Shown here piece by piece: positions 1 through 9,200 of a stretch of DNA of 64,000 nucleotides; within the stretch, counting starts at the first letter, position 1, and every line of letters begins with the position of its first letter. The notes beneath the pieces are model-generated. The model was not told the origin of the DNA. It searched no databases and worked only from the letters and a program-made list of their open reading frames with translations. Origin of the DNA: JAFDZV01 sp964455525 (GTDB lineage Bacteria > Bacteroidota > Ignavibacteria > OLB7); assembly GCA_964455525.1 (NCBI GenBank), contig CAYVWR010000001.1, forward strand, positions 558,001 to 622,000. Reading direction: 5' to 3'. The position numbers and the translations under genes are program-made.

Positions 1-1105
1 GATGGACGATGCCGTTTTTAAGCGTGAGGATCGTGGCGATCGCCTCGACGGCACCAGCCGCGCCGAGCAGATGCCCGGTCATCGACTTGGTGGCGCTTAC
101 CAGCAAGTTGTAGGCATGATCCCCGAACGCCGTCTTGATTGCCTCCACTTCGGCCAGATCGCCAAGAGGGGTGGAGGTGCCATGCACATTGATATAATCC
201 ACATCGGTCATCTGCAATCCGGCATCGGCCACGGCTATGCGCATCGAACGCACAGCACCTTCGCCTCCCGGAGCAGGAGCGGTGAGATGATGCGCATCGG
301 CCGTCATGCCGACGCCAACGATTTCGGCATAGATCGTTGCACCACGATTCATAGCATGTTCCAGCGTCTCCAGCACAAGCGCCCCGGCCCCCTCCCCCAT
401 CACAAACCCATCGCGCCGCTCATCGAACGGGCAGCTTGCGGTCTTCGGCGAGTCATTGCGAGTGGAGAGCGCCCGCATGGCATTGAAGCCTCCGATCGAC
501 ATGGGAGTGACCACCGATTCCGAGCCGCCGGTAATCATCACATCGGCATTGCCGCGCTGAATCAGGATAAAGGCATCGGTGATGGCATGGGAGCTGGTGG
601 CACAGGCAGAGGTAGTAGCGTAGTTCGGCCCCTTCAGATTATAGCGCATCGAGATAAGCCCTGCCGCGATGTTCGAGATGAGCATCGGGATAAAAAACGG
701 GCTGATGCGATGCGGTCCGCCGGTCTCGAACAATGTGGTCTGCTGATGATGATAGGTCCACATGCCACCGATACCGGAGCCGAAGACCACACCGGAGCGT
801 TCAGGATCGAGGATATCGGCGGAAAGCCCGGCATCGGCCATCGCCTCATCGGCGGCGGCCAGGGCAAATTGTGCAAAGAGGTCGGTCCGGTTGGCAGTCC
901 TCCGATCGAGGCGCTCGACTGGGTCGAAATTCTTGACTTCGCAGGCAAATGTGGTATCGTAATCGCTAGCATCAAACCGGGTGATGTAGTCGGCACCGCT
1001 GGCACCTTCGAGAAGGGCGTTCCAGTATTCGGGGCAGGTGTTGCCGATTGGAGTCACCGCTCCCATACCGGTTACAACCACCCTGCGACCAGAGAATTTC
1101 TCCAT
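1..1105 (-). CDS. fabF: Beta-ketoacyl-ACP synthase II (partial, C-terminus beyond window)
   Basis: Condensing enzyme that elongates acyl-ACP with malonyl-ACP in type II fatty acid synthesis; cytosolic. Reading the minus strand from the ATG at 1105 gives MEKFSGRRVVVTGMGAVTPI, the usual KAS II start. The thiolase-fold motifs follow in order: the nucleophile in SACATSSHA (Cys near residue 168), the first histidine in NVHGTSTPLGD, and the lysine/second histidine in KSMTGHLLGAAGA. The frame stays open to base 1. That gives 368 codons, against about 410-415 for a complete enzyme, so roughly 45 residues lie outside the window. It is the last visible gene of the plsX-fabH-fabD-fabG-acpP-fabF cluster, 227 bases downstream of acpP. 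Acyl carrier protein directly upstream supports FabF rather than FabB. Confidence 0.97.
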   Translation of the reverse strand, partial: MEKFSGRRVVVTGMGAVTPIGNTCPEYWNALLEGASGADYITRFDASDYDTTFACEVKNFDPVERLDRRTANRTDLFAQFALAAADEAMADAGLSADILDPERSGVVFGSGIGGMWTYHHQQTTLFETGGPHRISPFFIPMLISNIAAGLISMRYNLKGPNYATTSACATSSHAITDAFILIQRGNADVMITGGSESVVTPMSIGGFNAMRALSTRNDSPKTASCPFDERRDGFVMGEGAGALVLETLEHAMNRGATIYAEIVGVGMTADAHHLTAPAPGGEGAVRSMRIAVADAGLQMTDVDYINVHGTSTPLGDLAEVEAIKTAFGDHAYNLLVSATKSMTGHLLGAAGAVEAIATILTLKNGIVH

Positions 1106-1332
1106 GTGGCTGTCAGAGAAGTAGTGAGAGTGCTTTATCATATCCGATCGGCACTCGGTGCATTGTAGAAAGAATGCCCGGCCTTAAGCCAGAGACGGCG
1201 GGAAGACCGGGCGAAACTCTCATGAAAAGAGGCAGGACCTGCCGGGGCCGGAACATATTCCCTGAAACAACCCACACAGACAAAGCATGAAGTGCCGCAG
1301 AAGGGGGATGCGCTCGGCAACCGGCAAGGAGA

Positions 1333-1584
1333 TTATGCGTTCTCGGTGGCGGTCTTCGACTGGAGATAGCTCACCGCATCGCCGACGGTCTGGATCTTCT
1401 CGGCGTCGGCATCGTCGATCGTGACATTGAACGTTTTTTCGAACTCCATGATAAGCTCGACGGTGTCGAGCGAATCGGCGCCCAGATCATTGATGAACGA
1501 TGCCGGCAGAGTAATCTGCGACTCCTCGACACCCAGCTTATTAACAATAATTTCTTTGACCTTTGACTCGACGTCTGCTGCCAT
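1333..1584 (-). CDS. acpP: Acyl carrier protein
   Basis: Small acidic carrier that holds growing acyl chains on a 4'-phosphopantetheine arm during fatty acid synthesis. The 83-residue product has the standard four-helix ACP sequence, with the prosthetic-group serine in GADSLDTVELIMEFE (Ser38). The length is normal for the family (75-85). It lies between fabG (153 bases upstream) and fabF (227 bases downstream), as in many bacteria. The start is unambiguous because MAADVESKVKEIIVNKLGV matches the family N-terminus. The longer spacers on both sides may hold separate transcript ends or processing signals, since ACP is normally needed in large excess over the enzymes around it; that last point is inference. 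Confidence 0.98.
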   Translation of the reverse strand: MAADVESKVKEIIVNKLGVEESQITLPASFINDLGADSLDTVELIMEFEKTFNVTIDDADAEKIQTVGDAVSYLQSKTATENA

Positions 1585-1737
1585 TGTGTTCTCCGAATGA
1601 ACGAATATGTGTTATGAGAAGATTGATTTTGAGTCGGGAAGAGCAAAAAAGCGACAAATTAGGAGGACAATTCACGGTCTGTTCGGTGTCCGGTCCGCCT
1701 TCGCTCCCACCTGCTGTGGGGCGCCTGGGATGCCTGG

Positions 1738-2505
1738 TTAGAGCATCGTCATACCACCATCGACAGCAAAAACCTGCCCGGTGATATAGGCTGCGTCATC
1801 GCTTGCCAGGAATGCGGCCATACCCGCAATATCGGACCCCTGGCCCATCCGCTTCAGCGGAATCATGGAAAGGAGCTGGGCTTGCTGGGCATCCCCCAGC
1901 TTCGCGGTCATATCGCTCTGAACGAATCCAGGAGCGATGCAATTGATCAGGATATTTCGGGAGGCCACCTCCTGTGCGATCGACTTGGTCATGCCGACCA
2001 ATCCCGCCTTGGAGGCCACATAGTTGGCCTGCCCGGGGTTGCCGATCAGGCCGACAACAGAGCTGATGTTGATGATGCGTCCCCAGCGCTCCGACATCAT
2101 CGGCCGAAGCACGGCCTTCGTCGTAAGAAAGGCGCTCGTAAGATTTGTTGTGAGCACATCCTCGAAGTCCTTCTGGCTCATCCGCAACACCAGGGTATCC
2201 TTCGTGATACCCGCATTGTTGACCAATATATGGATTTTCCCCCATGCCGAGAGCACCTTTTCAACGAGAGCATTGATCTGCTCGGCATCGGTGACATCGC
2301 ACTTAACGGCCTGAACCCGATCGGCCCCAAGCTCCTCAACAATCGCCGTAGCGGCCTCGGACGAGGAGTTATAGGTAAAGGCTACGCGTGCTCCCTCGGC
2401 AACAAATCGTTCCACCATCGCGCGTCCGATACCACGCGATCCGCCGGTCACAATCGCTACGCGATCGGCCAGCCGCCCTGTTCCTACGATAGCTGCTTCG
2501 CTCAT
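1738..2505 (-). CDS. fabG: 3-oxoacyl-ACP reductase
   Basis: NADPH-dependent reduction of 3-oxoacyl-ACP to 3-hydroxyacyl-ACP. It is a classical short-chain dehydrogenase of 255 residues with a Rossmann fold: dinucleotide motif TGGSRGIG (residues 20-27), NNAG (96-99), and the catalytic Ser near 149, Tyr162 and Lys166 (in NYVASKAG). The N-terminus carries about ten extra residues before the first beta strand. It starts 18 bases after fabD ends on the same strand, so the two are probably co-transcribed. The location between fabD and acpP identifies it as the fatty-acid FabG rather than another SDR. Confidence 0.97.
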   Translation of the reverse strand: MSEAAIVGTGRLADRVAIVTGGSRGIGRAMVERFVAEGARVAFTYNSSSEAATAIVEELGADRVQAVKCDVTDAEQINALVEKVLSAWGKIHILVNNAGITKDTLVLRMSQKDFEDVLTTNLTSAFLTTKAVLRPMMSERWGRIINISSVVGLIGNPGQANYVASKAGLVGMTKSIAQEVASRNILINCIAPGFVQSDMTAKLGDAQQAQLLSMIPLKRMGQGSDIAGMAAFLASDDAAYITGQVFAVDGGMTML

Positions 2506-2523
2506 AAACTCTGTGTTGCTCCG

Positions 2524-3447
2524 CTAGTTGGTTGATGCATTAAACGTCTCCACCCCGGCAATATCGGCTACCCCCAAGCCCTGTACTGTCGGGAGAATCC
2601 GTTTGACCAGCCCTTGCAGCACGGTGCCCGGGCCTACCTCGATAAATTCCGTAGCGCCATCGGCGGCCATGCGCTGGATCGTTCCGGTCCAGCGCACCGG
2701 AGCTGTAAGCTGCTGTAGGAGCGCGGCACGGATCGCATCGGCACTCTGCACCGGCTCGCCGCTGACATTGACATAGACGGGGAAGTCGGCATCGCGAATC
2801 GGGGCGCGCTCAAGCGCCTCGGCAAGCTTCTGTCCGGCAGGCTCCATCAACGGTGAATGGAATGCGCCGGAGACGTTCAGCCCTTTTGCCATTCGTGCGC
2901 CAGCCTCCTTTGCCCGCTTCATCACCTCTGCCACCGCCTCGGGAGTTCCGCTTACCACCACCTGGCCAGGGGAGTTGAAGTTGGCCGACTGCACCACCCC
3001 GATCTCACCCCAGACCTGCTGGCAGATCTCGCCAATCTTCTCATCATCCAGACCGATGATGGCAGCCATGGTCCCCGGGGTGATGGTTCCGGCCTCCTGC
3101 ATCGCCAGCGCACGCACCTGCACCAGACGCAGCGCATCGTCGAAGGTGAGCGCATTTGCCACGGTAAGGGCCGTATACTCTCCGAGCGAATGTCCGGCAG
3201 CCATCGCCGGCTGGGGATCGTCCAGAAGCTGAAAAAGCCCGTAGCTATGAACAAAGATGGCGGGCTGGGCATTGCGGGTCTGGCGCAGTTCATCCTCTGG
3301 CCCCTCGAACATCACCCCGGCCAGATCGCACTGAAGCACATCGTTAGCCCGGTTGAAGATATCGCGAAGGATGCCGTTGGCCAGATATGTATCGCGCCCC
3401 ATGCCGACAAATTGCGATCCCTGCCCTGGGAAAAGAAAAGCTCTCAT
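2524..3447 (-). CDS. fabD: Malonyl-CoA:ACP S-malonyltransferase
   Basis: Moves malonyl from CoA to ACP, supplying the extender unit for fatty acid synthesis. The 307-residue protein opens with the family signature FPGQGSQFVGMG. It carries the nucleophile elbow GHSLGEYTAL (Ser87) and the catalytic histidine in GAFHSPLM (His197). The length is typical. It lies directly upstream of fabG (18-base gap) and 203 bases downstream of fabH. The fabH-fabD spacer contains a perfect 10-bp palindrome GGGCATGCCC near 3594 but no recognisable gene. Confidence 0.97.
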   Translation of the reverse strand: MRAFLFPGQGSQFVGMGRDTYLANGILRDIFNRANDVLQCDLAGVMFEGPEDELRQTRNAQPAIFVHSYGLFQLLDDPQPAMAAGHSLGEYTALTVANALTFDDALRLVQVRALAMQEAGTITPGTMAAIIGLDDEKIGEICQQVWGEIGVVQSANFNSPGQVVVSGTPEAVAEVMKRAKEAGARMAKGLNVSGAFHSPLMEPAGQKLAEALERAPIRDADFPVYVNVSGEPVQSADAIRAALLQQLTAPVRWTGTIQRMAADGATEFIEVGPGTVLQGLVKRILPTVQGLGVADIAGVETFNASTN

Positions 3448-3650
3448 GGTAGATAATTGGTCCCTGGTTGGTTCTTCATACCCCGTGTAACATCGTCAGG
3501 GAGTGACAACGCAGGGAGAAGAAGTGTTGGTAGGAAAGCCACGATCCTGCACAAACCGCACATGGCGGCTGTGCTGCCTGGTTCCCGATGCGGGGCATGC
3601 CCACCGCAGACAGCCCCCCCTTTCCCGGAACCAGGCCTCAGAACCCAGGG

Positions 3651-4646
3651 CTAATATGCCCACTTCAAATACGCGCCGCCGTAGGTATAACCCGCGCCGA
3701 AGGTTACCAGCACAAGACCATCCCCCTTCCGAAGCAGCCCTTGCTCCCACCACTCGCTCAAGCAGATAGGAAGCGTGCCGGATGTGGTATTGCCGTAACG
3801 ATTGATATTGACCATCACCTTCTCCATCGGCACGCCCATCCGCTCGGCGGTCGCCGAGATGATACGCAGGTTCGCCTGGTGTGGCACAACCCAGCGGATA
3901 TCATCGGGGGTCAGATTATTTCGCCGCATGGTGGTCTCGGCAGCCTCTGCCATTCCAGGCACAGCCGCCTTGAAGACAACTCGCCCTTCCTGCACGATAT
4001 AATGCTCGCGGTTGGTGACCGACTCTATCGATGGCGGGCGGAGCGAGCCACCGGCCGGCATATAGAGATGAGGGATGCCGGAGGGATCGACGCCAAGATT
4101 GAAGTCGATAAGGCCCACCGACTCATCCTCGCTCGGCTCAAGAAGCACAGCCCCCGCGCCATCGCCAAAGAGCACGGCGGTGTTACGATCCTCGAAGTTC
4201 ATGATGGAGCTCATCTTGTCGGCGCCGACCACAAGCACCTTGCGATGTGCGCCGCTCTCCACAAGTCGTGTACCAACGTTGAGAGCATAGAGGAAGGAGG
4301 AGCAGGCGGCTTCCAGATCAAATCCCCAGGCTCTCGGGGCACCGATCTTCCCCTGAATAATGCTGGAGGTCGGCGGAAAGAGCATATCCGGGGTTACCGT
4401 CGCCACGATAATACACTCGATCTCCTCGGCGCCAATGCCGCGCCGTTGCAGGCAGACCTTGATAGCCTCCACGGCCATGTCGCTGGTGGCACCTTCCTTC
4501 AGGAAACGCCGCTCGACAATCCCGGTGCGGTCCCTGATCCACTGATCGTTCGTTTCGAGAAAGCTCTCGAAATAGTGATTATCGACAACATTATCAGGGA
4601 CAAAATGCCCTACCGACGTGATCGCCGCTCGCGTAAGCGATTTCAT
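3651..4646 (-). CDS. fabH: Beta-ketoacyl-ACP synthase III
   Basis: Initiating condensation of acetyl-CoA (or a branched acyl-CoA) with malonyl-ACP. The 331-residue protein contains the FabH catalytic triad: Cys115 in EAACSSFLYAL, His256 in VVPHQANLR and Asn286 in NRYGNTTSG. The N-terminus ITSVGHFVPDNVVDN is typical. It follows plsX by 63 bases, the common plsX-fabH pairing in bacteria. Nothing visible separates acetyl-CoA from branched-chain primer preference. All key residues are intact. Confidence 0.97.
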   Translation of the reverse strand: MKSLTRAAITSVGHFVPDNVVDNHYFESFLETNDQWIRDRTGIVERRFLKEGATSDMAVEAIKVCLQRRGIGAEEIECIIVATVTPDMLFPPTSSIIQGKIGAPRAWGFDLEAACSSFLYALNVGTRLVESGAHRKVLVVGADKMSSIMNFEDRNTAVLFGDGAGAVLLEPSEDESVGLIDFNLGVDPSGIPHLYMPAGGSLRPPSIESVTNREHYIVQEGRVVFKAAVPGMAEAAETTMRRNNLTPDDIRWVVPHQANLRIISATAERMGVPMEKVMVNINRYGNTTSGTLPICLSEWWEQGLLRKGDGLVLVTFGAGYTYGGAYLKWAY

Positions 4647-4709
4647 AAAATTGCTGGAATGTTCGTTGAATGTCTCGGGCCGAACCAGAGGAGGCCAGGC
4701 TCCGCAGGT

Positions 4710-5729
4710 CTATCCTCCAAGGCGCTCGCCTATGCGACGATTGACCTCCTTGCGCACCATCTCCTCAGCCTTGAAGATCATGTTCTTCACGGCTTTGGCA
4801 GTGGAGCCGCCATGCCCGATGATCGAGACGCCGTTGACCCCGAGCAGGGGGACGCCGCCGTACTCCTGATAATCCATCTCCTTGAAGACGCTTTTAAGGG
4901 CACCACGGGCAAAACCAAGCCGCAGTTTCGCCATCAATCCTGTTGTGGCATACGCTGAAAGCTTGCTACGGAGCAATCCCGGCACGCTCTCGGCGAACTT
5001 CAGCACCACGTTCCCTGTAAAGCCGTCGCAGACCACCACCCGCGCCGTTCCTTTCAGGATATCACGCCCCTCCACGTTGCCGATAAAGTTCAGCGAGCTT
5101 GCCTTCAGAAGACCATAGGCCTGTACCGCACGTTCCTCCCCCTTCCCCTCTTCCTCCCCCACATTCAGCAGCCCGACCGTAGGGTTGCCATACCCGAATA
5201 TCTGCTCGGCATAGACGCTTGCCATAACGGCAAACTCGTAGAGGTTACGCGCCTTGGTATCAACATTGGCCCCTACGTCGGCAACGATCGTAAAACCATT
5301 GGCCGCCGGGAACTGCGAGGCGATCGTCGGGCGGGAGATGCCGGGAATACGGCCAAGGATGAATGTGGAGGCAGCCATCACCGCTCCGGTGTTCCCGGCC
5401 GATACAAAGGCATCGGCGGCGCCCTCCTTCTGGAGTGTGACCCCCCGTACAATGGAGCTGTCGCGCTTGGAACGGACGGCCTGTGCCGGCTCGTCTCCCA
5501 TCGCAATGACATCGGGGGCGTGGACAACGGATATTCTGGAACGGTCAACGCCGGAATGCCGGGCAAGCTCACGCTCGATCGGCTCCTGCCGTCCGATCAG
5601 GATAAGATCGAACGCGGCCCGGCCACGAACGGGATCGCTCAGCGCCTCGACCGCACCTTGTACGTCTTCCGAGGGCGCATTGTCGGTCCCCATGGCATCC
5701 AGCACGATCCGAACTCGCGGGCGATTCAT
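4710..5729 (-). CDS. plsX: Phosphate acyltransferase PlsX
   Basis: Peripheral membrane enzyme that converts acyl-ACP to acyl-phosphate for PlsY, the first committed step of phospholipid synthesis in most bacteria. The start at 5729 gives MNRPRVRIVLDAMGTDNAPS, where LDAMGTDNAP matches the usual PlsX N-terminal motif (LDAMGGDxAP). The product has 339 residues, the normal length. Other recognisable stretches are FVSAGNTGAVMAAS and VVCDGFTGNVVLK. The frame is open a further 134 codons upstream, but that stretch has no PlsX-like sequence and overlaps intergenic hairpins, so the shorter start is preferred. No rpmF gene precedes it, unlike in many proteobacteria. It is probably the first gene of the fatty acid cluster. 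Confidence 0.96.
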   Translation of the reverse strand: MNRPRVRIVLDAMGTDNAPSEDVQGAVEALSDPVRGRAAFDLILIGRQEPIERELARHSGVDRSRISVVHAPDVIAMGDEPAQAVRSKRDSSIVRGVTLQKEGAADAFVSAGNTGAVMAASTFILGRIPGISRPTIASQFPAANGFTIVADVGANVDTKARNLYEFAVMASVYAEQIFGYGNPTVGLLNVGEEEGKGEERAVQAYGLLKASSLNFIGNVEGRDILKGTARVVVCDGFTGNVVLKFAESVPGLLRSKLSAYATTGLMAKLRLGFARGALKSVFKEMDYQEYGGVPLLGVNGVSIIGHGGSTAKAVKNMIFKAEEMVRKEVNRRIGERLGG

Positions 5730-5885
5730 GGATTTCAAGCGTAGCGATCTATCGAAAGGGAAGAACGGAAGGAAGCCACGATGCACCGAGCGCACGGCAA
5801 TGGCTCCCATCCAGACAAGGCGCAAACCTACGTGAGAATTGCAACGTACGCAATCGCGAGTCGGTAAACGGTTGTCATGACCCTT

Positions 5886-5908
5886 CAGTTGCATCATTGC
5901 CGCAACTG
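5886..5908. repeat. Short perfect inverted repeat upstream of plsX
   Basis: CAGTTGC and GCAACTG arms (7 bp, perfect) separated by 9 bases. It lies 18 bases from a much longer hairpin at 5926-5964, so the two may form one structured region. Confidence 0.5.
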
Positions 5909-5925
5909 TTTGCATCCCCCCTGGC

Positions 5926-5964
5926 GAGGGGCACGAAACCGCCTGGTGCGGCTTCGTGCCCCTC
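5926..5964. repeat. Long inverted repeat between plsX and mfd
   Basis: Two 17-base arms (5926-5942 and 5948-5964) with one mismatch around the 5-base loop CTGGT; the core is GAGGGGCACGAA / TTCGTGCCCCTC. It is about 290 bases downstream of the mfd stop codon and about 200 bases upstream of the plsX start, both on the minus strand. There is no U-tract on either side, so a simple intrinsic terminator is not the obvious reading; an RNA structure or protein site is possible. Confidence 0.7.
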
Positions 5965-6153
5965 CTGCTGCCACCGTTCATGCATGTGCTGGCAGGCAAG
6001 CCGTACGGCTCTGCCAGGCGATGCAGCGGCAGCCCCCGCCATTGCCAGTACGATCTCCCGGCACCTATATCTATAACATCGTGGCAGACGGCACGCTCTC
6101 GGCAAGCCGAACGATGGTTGTGGCGAAGCAATGGAGAGTTCAGCTCTACAGGA

Positions 6154-6184
6154 AAGGGGGCGGATGAGATACATCCGCCCCCTT
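6154..6184 (-). terminator. Hairpin terminator after mfd
   Basis: Perfect 13-bp inverted repeat (6154-6166 with 6172-6184; AAGGGGGCGGATG / CATCCGCCCCCTT) with a 5-base loop, 72 bases beyond the mfd stop codon. Read on the minus strand the stem ends in CCCCCTTT, a weak U-tract. It is probably the intrinsic terminator of mfd. Confidence 0.75.
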
Positions 6185-6255
6185 GGTATAGATCTGCCCC
6201 GGCCCATGCCAGGTTCTCTTCTCAGGCCCTATGGCCGATTCCTTCCTATCAGACC

Positions 6256-9200
6256 TTATTCCTGTGCCTCGGCCAGCTTTGCATCGCGCATTTTTGCAGT
6301 AAAACGGTTCAGCACACGCTCCGCCTCGTCGGCATCCTCCACACCGCGATACAGGATCGAAAGCGTCTTCCCTTTGGTCTCAAGCTGTGCGCCCCGCTCG
6401 CGGCCAATCGACTCCATGATCGATTGGAACCAGCGCTCGTAATAATCGCGGTTGCTCTCCGGCGGAAGCTCCAGACGCATCTCGCCGTCGCGGAGCGCAC
6501 AGCGAACGCCGCCGGTTCGCATGGCAGCCAGACGCAGGCGCACGGCATCAAACAGGCGTATGGTCTGCGGAGGCACGGAGCCGAAACGGTCGCGCACCTC
6601 GGAGAATATTCCATTAAGCTCGCCAGCATCCTTTGCCGAATACATACGTAGATAGAAGTCGTAGCGCTCCGCATCATCGTTGATATAGCTTTTTGGAATC
6701 AGCGCATCCCCTTCCACCTCGATCACGATATCCTCGTTGTCTGGCAGGCGTACCTCGCGCTCCTCCTGCTCGATCTGTTCTGCGAACAGATCGCGGAACT
6801 CTTCGCGCTTCAGCTCCTCCACGGCCTCATCGACGATCCGCTGGTACAGCTCGAAGCCAACATCCTCGATAAATCCTGACTGCTCAGCGCCAAGCAGGTT
6901 GCCGGCGCCACGAATCTCCAGATCCCGCATCGCCAGCTTCAGGCCCGAGCCAAGATCGGTAAGTTCCTGGATGGCCTGAAGGCGTTTCAGCGCAATGCGC
7001 GAGAGCGCTGTTGGCGGCGGGACGATCATATAGCAGTACGCTTGGACGTTGGAGCGTCCCACGCGCCCACGGATCTGATATAGTTCTGCCAGGCCAAATT
7101 TATCGGCGCGGTTGATGATGATGGTATTGACCGCCGGGATGTCAATGCCCGACTCGATGATCTTGGTTGCCACAAGGATATCGAAGCGGCGCTCGATGAA
7201 CTGCATCATCGTCTTCTCGATCTGCTCGGCCGTCATCTCGCCGTGCACCACCGTCACCCGCGCATCCGGGACCATCTCGGCAATCTTGGCTGCCAGATCC
7301 TGGATATCGCCGATCCGCCAATGCACCACAAAACATTGTCCGCCCCGCCGCAGCTCCCGCTTGACCGCATCGCCGAGCGCATCCTCGTTCCACTGCATAA
7401 GCTCCGTAATGATCGGCAGACGGTTGCGTGGTGGGGTTTCGATGGTGCTCAGATCGCGCGCGCCCATCAAGGAGAAGTTAAGCGTGCGGGGAATCGGCGT
7501 GGCGGTCAGCGTAAGCGTATCAATGTTTGCTCGTATCTGGCGAAGCTTTTCCTTGGCGGAGACGCCGAAGCGCTGTTCCTCATCGATGACAAGCAGGCCA
7601 AGATCCTTGAAGCGTATATCCTTGGACAGGATGCGATGGGTGCCGATCAGGATATCGACCCCTCCCACCTTCAGCTTCTCCAGGGTCTCCTTCTGCTCCC
7701 CCTTGGTACGAAACCTGGAGAGAAGATCGACATTGACGGCATAACGCTCCAGGCGATCGCGAAAGGTGTTATAGTGCTGCTGTGCCAGAATGGTGGTGGG
7801 CGCCAGGATGGCGACCTGCTTGCCCCCCTGCACCGCCTTGAACGCCGCACGCACGGCCACCTCGGTCTTGCCGAACCCGACATCGCCGCAGACAAGGCGA
7901 TCCATCGGCGTTGGCGACTCCATATCCTGTTTCACCGCATAGGTGGCGCTTGCCTGATCCGGCGTATCGTCGTAGATGAACGAGGCCTCCAGTTCCCGCT
8001 GCCACTGTGTATCGGGGGGGAACTGGAATCCCGGCTGCGCCTTTCGCTGAGCATACAGCCGGATAAGCTCGCGGGCGATATCCTTGACGCGCTTCTTTGC
8101 GCGCATCTTCATCCGCTCCCATTCCTCGGTGCCAAGCCTGCTCAACTTTGGCTGGCCTCCCTCCTTGGAGGAATATTTCTGGAGCCTGTTGATATAGTTC
8201 AGGTTCACAAACAGCGTATCGCCGCCGGAATACTCCAGCTTCACGGCCTCCCCTTTCGATCCGGCGGCGCTGATCGTCTGAAGCCCCATAAACCGGCCGA
8301 TCCCCTTCTCGACATGCACGACAAAATCGCCGGGCCGAAGCTGTTTCAGTTCGCGAAGCGTAAACCCCTTGAACTGTTTCTGCTGGCGTCCGTGCACACG
8401 GGAGCGGCGGCGGCTGAACACCTCGTGTTCGGTGAACACGGCAAGCTTCATCGACGGTATCTGAAAACCATTGGAAAGGGTCTCCGCCTCGTAGCTTACA
8501 TCGCTTGCCCCGATTCCATACGGCTCACCGGCATCCGAGGCACGATCGCACTCCCCATCCACCAGATCCTCCAGACGGCGCCTGGCCTCCTCGCCATCGG
8601 CGAGCAGGAATATGGTATAACCTTCCGAGCGCAACCCGGTTATCCCCTTGCACAACTCTCTGAGCGAGCTGGAGAATCCCGGCTGCTGCCTTGCATCAAC
8701 GTCGATCACATCACCGGCGGCGCTGTCAAAAAAGTGCGAGTGCAATATCCTGCGCCATTTCCCGAGCGCCACAACCAGATCATGATGGCCACCATCCTCC
8801 AGCAGCCCTTCGAGACGCTCCGGCTCCTCCAGAAAAAACCTCGCATTCTCCGGGAGATGATCCAGCAGCGTTGCCGTCAGCTCCTCCTGCTGTTCGGAGT
8901 GGAACAGCCGCGCCATCAGATTCACCGACCCCATATCGCGCATCGAGCGCTGGGAGAGCGGATCAAATTCGCGAATCGAATCGATCTCGTCGCCGAAGAA
9001 TTCCAGACGCACCGGACGCTCCGAGCCGACCGGGAAGACATCGAGAATGCCGCCGCGCACGGCATAGTCGCCGACCGACTGCACGATATCAGCACGCTCG
9101 AATCCCCCCAGTGCCAGACGCTTCGCCAGCTCCTCGAACCCAACCCGCTCCCCTCGCCTCAGCTCTATCATGCTGCTGGTAATCCGCGACTGCTGTGGCA

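Larger units (their letters stand above)
5730..6255. other. Intergenic region between plsX and mfd
   Basis: About 525 bases with no gene I can support; the open frames crossing it look compositional. It contains three inverted repeats, listed separately (5886-5908, 5926-5964, 6154-6184). A short dyad, ATTGC-N7-GCAAT at 5838-5854, lies about 110 bases upstream of the plsX start and could belong to the promoter/operator region of the fatty acid cluster; that is a guess. I looked for a ribosomal protein L32 gene here and found none. Confidence 0.6.

Noticed and set aside
2..1168. Long open frame on the plus strand opposite fabF
   Set aside because: The minus strand encodes an unmistakable FabF with all catalytic motifs; the plus-strand product is a His/Arg/Gly-rich shadow.
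5730..6131. N-terminal extension of PlsX by 134 codons
   Set aside because: The canonical PlsX start motif begins at 5729; the extension spans two hairpins and has no homologous pattern.
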